Below are positions 23,801 through 36,613 of a DNA stretch of 64,000 nucleotides, piece by piece. The translations under genes were made by a program, and so were the position numbers. Origin of the DNA: Tachypleus tridentatus. Its lineage: Eukaryota > Arthropoda > Merostomata > Xiphosura > Limulidae. Every line of letters starts with the position of its first letter. Positions within the stretch are counted from its first letter, which is position 1. The stretch lies in NCBI RefSeq assembly GCF_004210375.1, contig NC_134830.1, positions 4,774,001-4,838,000 on the forward strand, given 5' to 3'. The notes beneath the pieces are model-generated. The model saw only the letters and a program-made list of their open reading frames with translations, was not told the origin of the DNA and searched no databases.

Positions 23801-26800
23801 TTCTATGTTTGTGTCTATTTTTAAAACCTTACAAACCGCTATTGTACAATCAGAATTACACTTTATAATTCTATGTTTGTGTCTATTTTTAAAACCCTTA
23901 CAAACCGCTATTGTACAATCAGAATTACACTTTATAATTCTATGTTTGTGTCTATTTTTAAAACCTTACAAACCGCTATTGTACAATCAGAATTACACTT
24001 TATAATTCTATGTTTGTGTCTATTTTAAAACCTTACAAACCGCTATTGTACAATCAGAATTACACTTTATAATTCTATGTTTGTGTCTATTTTTAAAACC
24101 TTACAAACCGCTATTGTACAATCAGAATTACACTTTATAATTCTATGTTTGTGTCTATTTTTAAAACCTTACAAACCGCTATTGTACAATCAGAATTACA
24201 CTTTATAATTCTATGTTTGTGTCTATTTTTAAAACCTTACAAACCGCTATTGTACAATCAGAATTACACTTTATAATTCTATGTTTGTGTCTATTTTAAA
24301 CCCTTACAAACCGCTATTGTACAATCAGAATTACACTTTATAATTCTATGTTTGTGTCTATTTTTAAACCCTTACAAACCGCTATTGTACAATCAGAATT
24401 ACACTTTATAATTCTATGTTTGTGTCTATTTTTAAACCCTTACAAACCGCTATTGTACAATCAGAATTACACTTTATAATTCTATGTTTGTGTCTATTTT
24501 TAAAACCTTACAAACCGCTATTGTACAATCAGAATTACACTTTATAATTCTATGTTTGTGTCTATTTTAAAACCTTACAAACCGCTATTGTACAATCAGA
24601 ATTACACTTTATAATTCTATGTTTGTGTCTATTTTTAAAACCTTACAAACCGCTATTGTACAATCAGAATTACACTTTATAATTCTATGTTTGTGTCTAT
24701 TTTAAACCCTTACAAACCGCTATTGTACAATCAGAATTACACTTTATAATTCTATGTTTGTGTCTATATTTTAAAACCTTACAAACCGCTATTGTACAAT
24801 CAGAATTACACTTTATAATTCTATGTTTGTGTCTATATTTTAAAACCTTACAAACCGCTATTGTACAATCAGAATTACACTTTATAATTCTATGTTTGTG
24901 TCTATTTTTAAACCTTACAAACCGCTATTGTACAATCAGAATTACACTTTATAATTCTATGTTTGTGTCTATTTTTAAACCCTTACAAACCGCTATTGTA
25001 CAATCAGAATTACACTTTATAATTCTATGTTTGTGTCTATGTTTTTTATTTTAAACCTTACAAACCGCTATTGTACAATCAGAATTACACTTTATAATTC
25101 TATGTTTGTGTCTATTTTTAAACCCTTACAAACCGCTATTGTACAATCAGAATTACACTTTATAATTCTATGTTTGTGTCTATTTTTAAAACCTTACAAA
25201 CCGCTATTGTACAATCAGAATTACACTTTATAATTCTATGTTTGTGTCTATTTTTAAAACCTTACAAACCGCTATTGTACAATCAGAATTACACTTTATA
25301 ATTCTATGTTTGTGTCTATTTTAAAACCTTACAAACCGCTATTGTACAATCAGAATTACACTTTATAATTCTATGTTTGTGTCTATTTTTAAAACCTTAC
25401 AAACCGCTATTGTACAATCAGAATTACACTTTATAATTCTATGTTTGTGTCTATTTTTAAAACCTTACAAACCGCTATTGTACAATCAGAATTACACTTT
25501 ATAATTCTATGTTTGTGTCTATTTTTAAACCCTTACAAACCGCTATTGTACAATCAGAATTACACTTTATAATTCTATGTTTGTGTCTATTTTAAAACCT
25601 TACAAACCGCTATTGTACAATCAGAATTACACTTTATAATTCTATGTTTGTGTCTATTTTTAAAACCTTACAAACCGCTATTGTACAATCAGAATTACAC
25701 TTTATAATTCTATGTTTGTGTCTATTTTTAAACCCTTACAAACCGCTATTGTACAATCAGAATTACACTTTATAATTCTATGTTTGTGTCTATTTTTAAA
25801 ACCTTACAAACCGCTATTGTACAATCAGAATTACACTTTATAATTCTATGTTTGTGTCTATTTTAAAACCTTACAAACCGCTATTGTACAATCAGAATTA
25901 CACTTTATAATTCTATGTTTGTGTCTATTTTTAAACCCTTACAAACCGCTATTGTACAATCAGAATTACACTTTATAATTCTATGTTTGTGTCTATTTTT
26001 AAAACCTTACAAACCGCTATTGTACAATCAGAATTACACTTTATAATTCTATGTTTGTGTCTATTTTAAAACCTTACAAACCGCTATTGTACAATCAGAA
26101 TTACACTTTATAATTCTATGTTTGTGTCTATTTTTAAAACCTTACAAACCGCTATTGTACAATCAGAATTACACTTTATAATTCTATGTTTGTGTCTATT
26201 TTTAAAACCTTACAAACCGCTATTGTACAATCAGAATTACACTTTATAATTCTATGTTTGTGTCTATTTTAAAACCTTACAAACCGCTATTGTACAATCA
26301 GAATTACACTTTATAATTCTATGTTTGTGTCTATTTTTTTAAAACCTTACAAACCGCTATTGTACAATCAGAATTACACTTTATAATTCTATGTTTGTGT
26401 CTATTTTTAAAACCTTACAAACCGCTATTGTACAATCAGAATTACACTTTATAATTCTATGTTTGTGTCTATTTTAAACAAACCTTACAAACCGCTATTG
26501 TACAATCAGAATTACACTTTATAATTCTATGTTTGTGTCTATTTTTAAAACCTTACAAACCGCTATTGTACAATCAGAATTACACTTTATAATTCTATGT
26601 TTGTGTCTATTTTTAAAACCTTACAAACCGCTATTGTACAATCAGAATTACACTTTTATAATTCTATGCTATTGTACAATGAATTACACTTTATAATTCT
26701 ATGTTTGTGTCTATTTTTTAAACCCTTACAAACCGCTATTGTACAATCAGAATTACACTTTATAATTCTATGTTTGTGTCTATTTTAAACCCTTACAAAC

Positions 26801-29800
26801 CGCTATTGTACAATCAGAATTACACTTTATAATTCTATGTTTGTGTCTATTTTAAAACCTTACAAACCGCTATTGTACAATCAGAATTACACTTTATAAT
26901 TCTATGTTTGTGTCTATTTTTAAAACCTTACAAACCGCTATTGTACAATCAGAATTACACTTTATAATTCTATGTTTGTGTCTATTTTTAAAACCTTACA
27001 AACCGCTATTGTACAATCAGAATTACACTTTATAATTCTATGTTTGTGTCTATTTTTAAACCCTTACAAACCGCTATTGTACAATCAGAATTACACTTTA
27101 TAATTCTATGTTTGTGTCTATTTTTAAACCCTTACAAACCGCTATTGTACAATCAGAATTACACTTTATAATTCTATGTTTGTGTCTATTTTTAAACCCT
27201 TACAAACCGCTATTGTACAATCAGAATTACACTTTATAATTCTATGTTTGTGTCTATTTTTAAAACCTTACAAACCGCTATTGTACAATCAGAATTACAC
27301 TTTATAATTCTATGTTTGTGTCTATTTTAAAACCTTACAAACCGCTATTGTACAATCAGAATTACACTTTATAATTCTATGTTTGTGTCTATTTTTTAAA
27401 ACCTTACAAACCGCTATTGTACAATCAGAATTACACTTTATAATTCTATGTTTGTGTCTATTTTTAAAACCTTACAAACCGCTATTGTACAATCAGAATT
27501 ACACTTTATAATTCTATGTTTGTGTCTATGTTTTTTAAAACCTTACAAACCGCTATTGTACAATCAGAATTACACTTTATAATTCTATGTTTGTGTCTAT
27601 TTTTAAACCCTTACAAACCGCTATTGTACAATCAGAATTACACTTTATAATTCTATGTTTGTGTCTATTTTAAAACCTTACAAACCGCTATTGTACAATC
27701 AGAATTACACTTTATAATTCTATGTTTGTGTCTATTTTTAAAACCTTACAAACCGCTATTGTACAATCAGAATTACACTTTATAATTCTATGTTTGTGTC
27801 TATTTTTTAAAACCTTACAAACCGCTATTGTACAATCAGAATTACACTTTATAATTCTATGTTTGTGTCTATTTTAAAACCTTACAAACCGCTATTGTAC
27901 AATCAGAATTACACTTTATAATTCTATGTTTGTGTCTATTTTTAAACCTTACAAACCGCTATTGTACAATCAGAATTACACTTTATAATTCTATGTTTGT
28001 GTCTATTTTTAAACCTTACAAACCGCTATTGTACAATCAGAATTACACTTTATAATTCTATGTTTGTGTCTATTTTTAAACCCTTACAAACCGCTATTGT
28101 ACAATCAGAATTACACTTTATAATTCTATGTTTGTGTCTATTTTTAAAACCTTACAAACCGCTATTGTACAATCAGAATTACACTTTATAATTCTATGTT
28201 TGTGTCTATTTTTAAACCCTTACAAACCGCTATTGTACAATCAGAATTACACTTTATAATTCTATGTTTGTGTCTATTTTTAAAACCTTACAAACCGCTA
28301 TTGTACAATCAGAATTACACTTTATAATTCTATGTTTGTGTCTATTTTAAAACCTTACAAACCGCTATTGTACAATCAGAATTACACTTTATAATTCTAT
28401 GTTTGTGTCTATTTTAAAACCTTACAAACCGCTATTGTACAATCAGAATTACACTTTATAATTCTATGTTTGTGTCTATTTTAAAACCTTACAAACCGCT
28501 ATTGTACAATCAGAATTACACTTTATAATTCTATGTTTGTGTCTATTTTAAAACCTTACAAAAATTACACTTTACCTTACAAACCGCTATTGTACAATCA
28601 GAATTACACTTTATAATTCTATGTTTGTGTCTATTTTTAAAACCTTACAAACCGCTATTGTACAATCAGAATTACACTTTATAATTCTATGTTTGTGTCT
28701 ATTTTAAAACCTTACAAACCGCTATTGTACAATCAGAATTACACTTTATAATTCTATGTTTGTGTCTATGTTTGTGTCTATTTTTTAAACCCTTACAATC
28801 AGAATTACACTTTATAACCGCTATTGTACAATCAGAATTACACTTTATAATTCTATGTTTGTGTCTATTTTACAAAACCTTACAAACCGCTATTGTACAA
28901 TCAGAATTACACTTTATAATTCTATGTTTGTGTCTATTTTTAAAACCTTACAAACCGCTATTGTACAATCAGAATTACACTTTATAATTCTATGTTTGTG
29001 TCTATTTTAAAACCTTACAAACCGCTATTGTACAATCAGAATTACACTTTATAATTCTATGTTTGTGTCTATTTTTAAAACCTTACAAACCGCTATTGTA
29101 CAATCAGAATTACACTTTATAATTCTATGTTTGTGTCTATTTTTAAACCCTTACAAACCGCTATTGTACAATCAGAATTACACTTTATAATTCTATGTTT
29201 GTGTCTATTTTTAAACCCTTACAAACCGCTATTGTACAATCAGAATTACACTTTATAATTCTATGTTTGTGTCTATTTTTTTTAAACCCTTACAAACCGC
29301 TATTGTACAATCAGAATTACACTTTATAATTCTATGTTTGTGTCTATTTTTAAAACCTTACAAACCGCTATTGTACAATCAGAATTACACTTTATAATTC
29401 TATGTTTGTGTCTATTTTTAAAACCTTACAAACCGCTATTGTACAATCAGAATTACACTTTATAATTCTATGTTTGTGTCTATTTTTAAACCCTTACAAA
29501 CCGCTATTGTACAATCAGAATTACACTTTATAATTCTATGTTTGTGTCTATTTTTAAACCCTTACAAACCGCTATTGTACAATCAGAATTACACTTTATA
29601 ATTCTATGTTTGTGTCTATTTTTAAACCCTTACAAACCGCTATTGTACAATCAGAATTACACTTTATAATTCTATGTTTGTGTCTATTGTTTTAAAACCT
29701 TACAAACCGCTATTGTACAATCAGAATTACACTTTATAATTCTATGTTTGTGTCTATTTTTAAAACCTTACAAACCGCTATTGTACAATCAGAATTACAC

Positions 29801-31854
29801 TTTATAATTCTATATTTTTGTGTCTATTTTTAAAACCCTTACAAACCGCTATTGTACAATCAGAATTACACTTTATAATTCTATGTTTGTGTCTATTTTT
29901 AAAACCTTACAAACCGCTATTGTACAATCAGAATTACACTTTATAATTCTATGTTTGTGTCTATTTTTAAAACCTTACAAACCGCTATTGTACAATCAGA
30001 ATTACACTTTATAATTCTATGTTTGTGTCTATTTTTAAAACCTTACAAACCGCTATTGTACAATCAGAATTACACTTTATAATTCTATGTTTGTGTCTAT
30101 TTTAAAACCTTACAAACCGCTATTGTACAATCAGAATTACACTTTATAATTCTATGTTTGTGTCTATTTTTAAACCCTTACAAACCGCTATTGTACAATC
30201 AGAATTACACTTTATAATTCTATGTTTGTGTCTATTTTTAAAACCTTACAAACCGCTATTGTACAATCAGAATTACACTTTATAATTCTATGTTTGTGTC
30301 TATTTTTAAACCCTTACAAACCGCTATTGTACAATCAGAATTACACTTTATAATTCTATGTTTGTGTCTATTTTAAAACCTTACAAACCGCTATTGTACA
30401 ATCAGAATTACACTTTATAATTCTATGTTTGTGTCTATTTTTAAAACCTTACAAACCGCTATTGTACAATCAGAATTACACTTTATAATTCTATGTTTGT
30501 GTCTATTTTAAAACCTTACAAACCGCTATTGTACAATCAGAATTACACTTTATAATTCTATGTTTGTGTCTATTTTAAAACCTTACAAACCGCTATTGTA
30601 CAATCAGAATTACACTTTATAATTCTATGTTTGTGTCTATTTTAAAACCTTACAAACCGCTATTGTACAATCAGAATTACACTTTATAATTCTATGTTTG
30701 TGTCTATTTTAAACCCTTACAAACCGCTATTGTACAATCAGAATTACACTTTATAATTCTATGTTTGTGTCTATTTTAAACCTTACAAACCGCTATTGTA
30801 CAATCAGAATTACACTTTATAATTCTATGTTTGTGTCTATTTTTAAAACCTTACAAACCGCTATTGTACAATCAGAATTACACTTTATAATTCTATGTTT
30901 GTGTCTATTTTTTTATCAAACACTTTATAATTCTATGTTTGTGTCCTTACAAACCGCTATTGTACAATCAGAATTACACTTTATAATTCTATGTTTGTGT
31001 CTATTTTTAAAACCTTACAAACCGCTATTGTACAATCAGAATTACACTTTATAATTCTATGTTTGTGTCTATTTTTAAACCTTACAAACCGCTATTGTAC
31101 AATCAGAATTACACTTTATAATTCTATGTTTGTGTCTATTTTAAACCCTTACAAACCGCTATTGTACAATCAGAATTACACTTTATAATTCTATGTTTGT
31201 GTCTATTTTTAAACCTTACAAACCGCTATTGTACAATCAGAATTACACTTTATAATTACTATGTTTGTGTCTATTTTTAAAACCTTACAAACCAGAATTA
31301 CACTTTATAATTCTATGTTTGTGTCTATTTTAAAACCTTACAAACCGCTATTGTACAATCAGAATTACACTTTATAATTCTATGTTTGTGTCTATTTTTA
31401 AACCCTTACAAACCGCTATTGTACAATCAGAATTACACTTTATAATTCTATGTTTGTGTCTATTTTAAAACCTTACAAACCGCTATTGTACAATCAGAAT
31501 TACACTTTATAATTCTATGTTTGTGTCTATTTTAAAACCTTACAAACCGCTATTGTACAATCAGAATTACACTTTATAATTCTATGTTTGTGTCTATGTT
31601 TTTTAAAACCTTACAAACCGCTATTGTACAATCAGAATTACACTTTATAATTCTATGTTTGTGTCTATTTTTAAAACCTTACAAACCGCTATTGTACAAT
31701 CAGAATTACACTTTATAATTCTATGTTTGTGTCTATTTTCAAAACCTTACAAACCGCTATTGTACAATCAGAATTACACTTTATAATTCTATGTTTGTGT
31801 CTATTTTAAACCCTTACAAACCGCTATTGTACAATCAGAATTACACTTTATAAT
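14859..31854. repeat. 67-68-bp satellite array, about 250 copies
   Basis: Roughly 17.0 kb of head-to-tail monomers with no interruption by unrelated DNA. Each monomer has an almost invariant core of about 57 bases running from TTACAAACCGC to GTTTGTGTCTA, then a linker of T4-5, A3-4 and C2-3. Nearly all variation is in that linker, giving 67- or 68-bp units. The core contains the perfect palindrome ATTGTACAAT and a 7-bp inverted repeat AGAATTA/TAATTCT around a 7-base loop. About seven aberrant units (near 15535, 16400-16490, 17705, 23690, 26650-26695, 28560-28820 and 30915-30950) are internally deleted or rearranged. Open frames of 60-150 codons over it arise only from the repeat. The array is truncated on the left by the gap. 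Confidence 0.97.
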
Positions 31855-33560
31855 TGAAGAGAAGACAAGCGGTATTATTGTTTACCATAAGTTTGTTCTA
31901 TAAATAACGACGACAAATGGTAATATTGTTTACCATACAGTTTGTTCTATAAATAACGACAAGCTGGTAATATTGTTTACCATACAGTTTGTTCTATAAA
32001 TGAAGACAAGCGGTAATATTGTTTACCATACAGTTTGTTCTATAAATAACGACGACAACTGGTAATATTTTTTACCATACAGTTTGTTCTATAAATGAAG
32101 ACAAGCGGTAATATTGTTTACCATACAGTTTGTTCTATAAATGAAGACAAGCGGTAATATTGTTTACCATACAGTTTGTTCTATAAATGAAGACAAGCGG
32201 TAATATTGTTTACCATACAGTTTGTTCTATAAATGAAGACAAGTGGTAATATTGTTTACCATACAGTTTGTTCTATAAATAACGACGACAACTGGTAATA
32301 TTGTTTACCACACAGTTTGTATAACGACGACAAGTGGTAATATTGTTTACCATACAGTTTGTTCTATAAATAACGACGACAACTGGTAATATTGTTTACC
32401 ATACAGTTTGTTCTATAAATAACGACGACAACTGGTAATATTGTTTACCATACAGTTTGTTCTATAAATAACGACGACAACTGGTAATATTGTTTACCAT
32501 ACAGTTTGTTCTATAAATAACGACGACAAGTGGTAATATTGTTTACCATACAGTTTGTTCTATAAATAACGACGACAACTGGTAATATTGTTTACCATAC
32601 AGTTTGTTCTATAAATGAAGACAAGCGGTAATATTGTTTACCATACAGTTTGTTCTATAAATGAAGACAAGCGGTAATATTGTTTACCATACAGTTTGTT
32701 CTATAAATAACGACGACAAGTGGTAATATTGTTTACCATACAGTTTGTTCTATAAACGACAAATGGTAATATTGTTTACCATACAGTTTGTTCTATAAAT
32801 AACGACGACAAGCGGTAATATTGTTTACCATACAGTTTGTTCTATAAATGAAGACAAGCGGTAATATTGTTTACCATACAGTTTGTTCTATAAATAACGA
32901 CGACAACTGGTAATATTGTTTACCATACAGTTTGTTCTATAAATAACGACGACAAGTGGTAATATTGTTTACCATACAGTTTGTTCTATAAATAACGACG
33001 ACAAGCGGTAATATTGTTTACCATACAGTTTGTTCTATAAATAACGACGACAACTGGTTATATTGTTTACCATACAGTTTGTTCTATAAATAATGACGAC
33101 AAGTGGTAATATTGTTTACCATACAGTTTGTTCTATAAATAACGACGACAACTGGTAATATTGTTTACCATACAGTTTGTTCTATAAATAACGACGACAA
33201 CTGGTAATATTGTTTACCATACAGTTTGTTCTATAAATGAAGACAAGCGGTAATATTGTTTACCATACAGTTTGTTCTATAAATGAAGACAAGTGGTAAT
33301 ATTGTTTACCATACAGTTTGTTCTATAAACGACAAATGGTAATATTGTTTACCATACAGTTTGTTCTATAAATAACGACGACAAGCGGTAATATTGTTTA
33401 CCACACAGTTTGTATAACGACGACAAGTGGTAATATTGTTTACCATACAGTTTTTTTATAAATAACAAGTGGTAATATTGTTTACCATACAGTTTGTTCT
33501 ATAAATAACGACGACAAGTGGTAATATTGTTTACCATACACTTTGTTTTATAAATGTTTC
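31855..33560. repeat. 46/49-bp satellite array, about 35 copies
   Basis: This abuts the 67-bp array with no unique spacer. All units share GGTAATATTGTTTACC, then ATACAGTTTGTTCTATAAAT. Two linkers alternate irregularly: AACGACGACAA(C/G)T in about 49-bp units and GAAGACAAGC in about 46-bp units. A few units are shortened (near 32318, 32757, 33320 and 33412). The GGTAA..TTACC ends of the shared block form a 5-bp inverted repeat. Confidence 0.96.
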
Positions 33561-33577
33561 AAAGCAGTTTATTTACA

Positions 33578-34018
33578 AACATCGTACACCAAACCCACTC
33601 ACACAGGACAGTAATTAAACATCGAACACCAAACCCACTCACACAGGACAGTAATTAAACGTCGAACACCAAACCCACTCACACAGGACAGTAATTAAAC
33701 ATCGAACACCAAACCCACTCACACAGGACAGTAATTAAACGTCGAACACCAAACCCACTCACACAGGACAGTAATTAAACGTCGAACACCAAACCCACTC
33801 ACACAGGACAGTAATTAAACATCGAACACCAAACCCACTCACACAGGACAGTAATTAAACATCGAACACCAAACCCACTCACACAGGACAGTAATTAAAC
33901 ATCGTACACCAAACCCACTCACACAGGACAGTAATTAAACATCGAACACCAAACCCACTCACACAGGACAGTAATTAAACGTCGAACACCAAACCCACTC
34001 ACACAGGACAGTAATTAA
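33578..34018. repeat. 40-bp tandem array, 11 copies
   Basis: Eleven units at exact 40-base spacing, with AACACCAAACCCACTCACAC then AGGACAGTAATTAAAC. Only one or two positions vary (ACATCG/ACGTCG; GAACACC/GTACACC). About 20 bases of other sequence separate it from the preceding array. Confidence 0.97.
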
Positions 34019-34739
34019 GGATATAAAGAACCAGAAACTATCAAATGTGACGTCATCATAGAACTTCCTTTTCCACCTATTATAAAAAAAGAGACTTGTT
34101 TAAAGACATGTTTGTGGGGGTGCTCCCCACCCCCCTTGTGAATTAAGCTGTTCTGTAATCAGTAACGAAATACCCTGCTTCCCTCCATTTTGTAATGTTG
34201 TGGGATCTATTGTTTCGTACGATGTCTCCACGTGTTCATTATCAATTTGTCTCCTTTGGGTTGAAAGGTTAGATAAATCAGTCTTACATTTATTAACATT
34301 TCAAATGCGTGATAGATGAAAGCTATTCAGGGCCAACGCCTTGTACCTTTTTCATTGTTTTGATTACCAAGTTTAAACCACTAGATAGGTCAACGTTTGT
34401 TAAACCTCTACGAAATCACGGACATGACAGAACACAAGGTATACAAAAGGTATATTAAAACGTCACTAGTATTTCTATTTGTCATTCAATTACCAGGAAA
34501 TAAGTAACAAAAACGTTAACTCTATGCTATTAACTGCAGGGTTTGACAAAGGGACATTACCTGATCGTAACCCAAATGGCCAATTCCGGTGACGTGAATG
34601 CTATCAGATAATTCTCAGTTATTTTTATAAGTGTCTTGACTGTTATCATCCACTCAGAATCACCAAGCAACCAAATAAATCTTACTCTTGTATTTGGCGC
34701 AAGCAGAACAAAAACATGTGGAATAATATTACATTTGTA
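34019..34739. other. Unique DNA; G/C-rich hairpin at 34114-34130
   Basis: No gene recognised. A perfect 6-bp stem GTGGGG/CCCCAC with a 5-base loop lies at 34114-34130, in otherwise AT-rich sequence. Confidence 0.45.
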
Positions 34740-36131
34740 CAGGGGTGGGCAAATTATTTTAAATAGAAGCCACAACTGTGGTTAATGGAAATAATGTTGG
34801 CCACATTATTCAAATAATAATAATCAAAAGATGTTAGTTTAATCAAAATAATTGAATTTTAACTAACCTTCAATGTAAAAATAGATGTGGGTTTTCATCA
34901 ACAAGTTTCATGAAATTTGGCTTCATATCTGTGCTCAGTGAGCATCTTAACTCTGTCTCTAAATTTATGTCAGTAAGCCGAGATCTGAATCTAGACTTAA
35001 GAAAATCTAACGTAGAAAATGTTGACTCACACACTCATGTGGATCCAAACATGGAAGATAATTTTGAAATTGCTATTTTTAAATTTGGAAGACTCTCATT
35101 TATCAGAATCGTGAGCCACATCTCTCTGATAGAACATTTTTGTTTGTTTAGCTTTTATGTGTTCTACAACCTGCAAGGTAAACATCTCGTCTTTAAATCC
35201 ACACTTATCCAAAGACAATAAAAATATAATTTCCTTACTGAAACTTCCTAAGTCAAATTGAAATTGATCATGTAAAAATTCAAATATCAATTTCAAATTT
35301 TTAAATTCGGAGAAACGTGAATTAATTTTTGAAATATATTTTCGATCCAGTTTACATAGAGATCATCTTTAGCATCAGAGAAATCACAGTCCTTATTATT
35401 TTCTAGAAAACTATTCAACTTTGCAAAATGTGTCAAGTCATTCTTGTTAACATAACTAGTTCTATTAATGATAAAAATATTTGTAGCCCTCCCATGTGAT
35501 TATGTTTCAGACAGCTAATTTTATTCATACGAATTTTGCTATTAACGGGAATTTTTACATCAAATACGTTATGAAAATTGTTAAAGTGTTGCTTAAGGTT
35601 GTATACTTTATTGAACACTTTGTTACACACTGATTTATTATTTACTTCAATCAATGTAAGTTTCAACTTCCAACTTTCATAACATTCTTGTTTCATGTTT
35701 TCTAGTCACGTGCCATTCTCTTTACGTCAGTCATGACAGAGTCAATTAAATTGTCTTTATTTTCTGAGTGTTCACCATCATCTGGATTCTTTTATTTTCT
35801 AATTATACACCTATCAATATTATGGGATTAAAAACAAAATATATTTAAACACTTGAAAGTTGCACAATAAAAATATGTTTGAAAGCGCATTCAAAACAAC
35901 ACACACTCGATTACAATCATTTAAACCAGACTGAAGTTACAAAATGGGCGGAGTCTGTGGCAGGGATGAGGCGCGCGACAGTAGCGATGACGTGAGACAG
36001 TGCAGTTGCTGATAACCAAGTGTGGGATAAAAAATAGATGATGAAAAAGTTGATTTCTAAACATGAGCTGCCCACAACTGTGCTATCCACTGACCACGTG
36101 TAGCCAGTGGCCATGGAGTTGCCCATCCCTG
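34740..36131 (-). mobile_element. hAT-type DNA transposon relic
   Basis: The ends are CAGGGGTGGGCAA (34740-34752, read inward) and CAGGGATGGGCAA (minus strand from 36131), a terminal inverted repeat of the CAGGG(G/A)TGGGCAA type known from hAT-Charlie elements. Inside are three decayed pieces of a minus-strand transposase. The length of about 1.39 kb is well below a complete element. No 8-bp target duplication survives (CATTTGTA on the left, CCTTACCC on the right), perhaps because the right flank became a tandem array. Confidence 0.82.
34882..35696 (-). pseudogene. hAT transposase relic (GTF2IRD2/ZBED-like type)
   Basis: Read right to left: an N-terminal BED-zinc-finger-like remnant at 35433-35696 (SVCNKVFNKVYNLKQHFNNF), a middle part at 35096-35296 (FTLQVVEHIKAKQTKMF), and a C-terminal hAT dimerisation domain at 34882-35060 (VCESTFSTLDFLKS, then RFRSRLTDINLETELRC). 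In the last part the Tyr expected before VCE is replaced by a TGA. The catalytic middle appears missing and frames change between pieces. The resemblance to the domesticated-type GTF2IRD2/ZBED proteins is from family memory. Confidence 0.75.
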
Positions 36132-36613
36132 CCTTACCCAAGATGATTTTGTCATACTGACTGTCACCAGGAATTTCTATACTTTAGCTTTCCCCAAGGT
36201 AATATTCTTATACTGACTGTCACCAGGAGTTTCTATACTTCAGCCTTCCCCAAGGTAACATTGTTATACTGACTGTTACCAGGAGTTTCTATACTTTAGC
36301 CTTACCCAAGGTAACATTGTTATACTGACTGTCACCAGGAGTTTCTATACTTTAGCTCTCTCCAAGGTAGTATTGTTATACTGACTGTCACCAGAAGTCT
36401 CTATACTTTAGCCTTCCCCAAGGTAACATTGTTATACTGACTGTTACCAGGAGTTTCTATACTTTAGCCTTACCCAAGGTAACATTGTTATACTGACTGT
36501 CACCAGGAGTTTCTATACTTTAGCCTTCCCCAAGGTAACATTGTTATACTGACTGTTACCAGGAGTTTCTATACTTTAGCCTTACCCAAGATAATATTGT
36601 TATACTGTTACCA
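36132..36613. repeat. 56-bp minisatellite, about 8.5 copies
   Basis: Units of 56 bp with CCAAGGTAACATTG, TTATACTGACTGT and ACCAGGAGTTTCTATACTT. It starts exactly at the end of the hAT element. Adjacent units alternate CACC/TACC and CTTCCC/CTTACC, hinting at a two-unit period. Confidence 0.93.

Noticed and set aside
14859..31854. About two dozen open frames of 60-150 codons (SIFKTLQTAIVQSELHFII type) across the satellite
   Set aside because: They are translations of the 67-68-bp repeat, switching frame with linker length; identical frames recur wherever unit lengths add to a multiple of 3. No gene structure.
14859..31854. CRISPR-like array (short repeats with variable spacers)
   Set aside because: The units are contiguous monomers, with no unique spacers of constant length and no cas genes, in a eukaryotic context.
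34740..36131. Domesticated hAT-derived host gene
   Set aside because: Frames are broken, a TGA replaces a conserved Tyr in the dimerisation domain, the catalytic core is missing and transposon termini are still present: a dead element rather than a co-opted gene.
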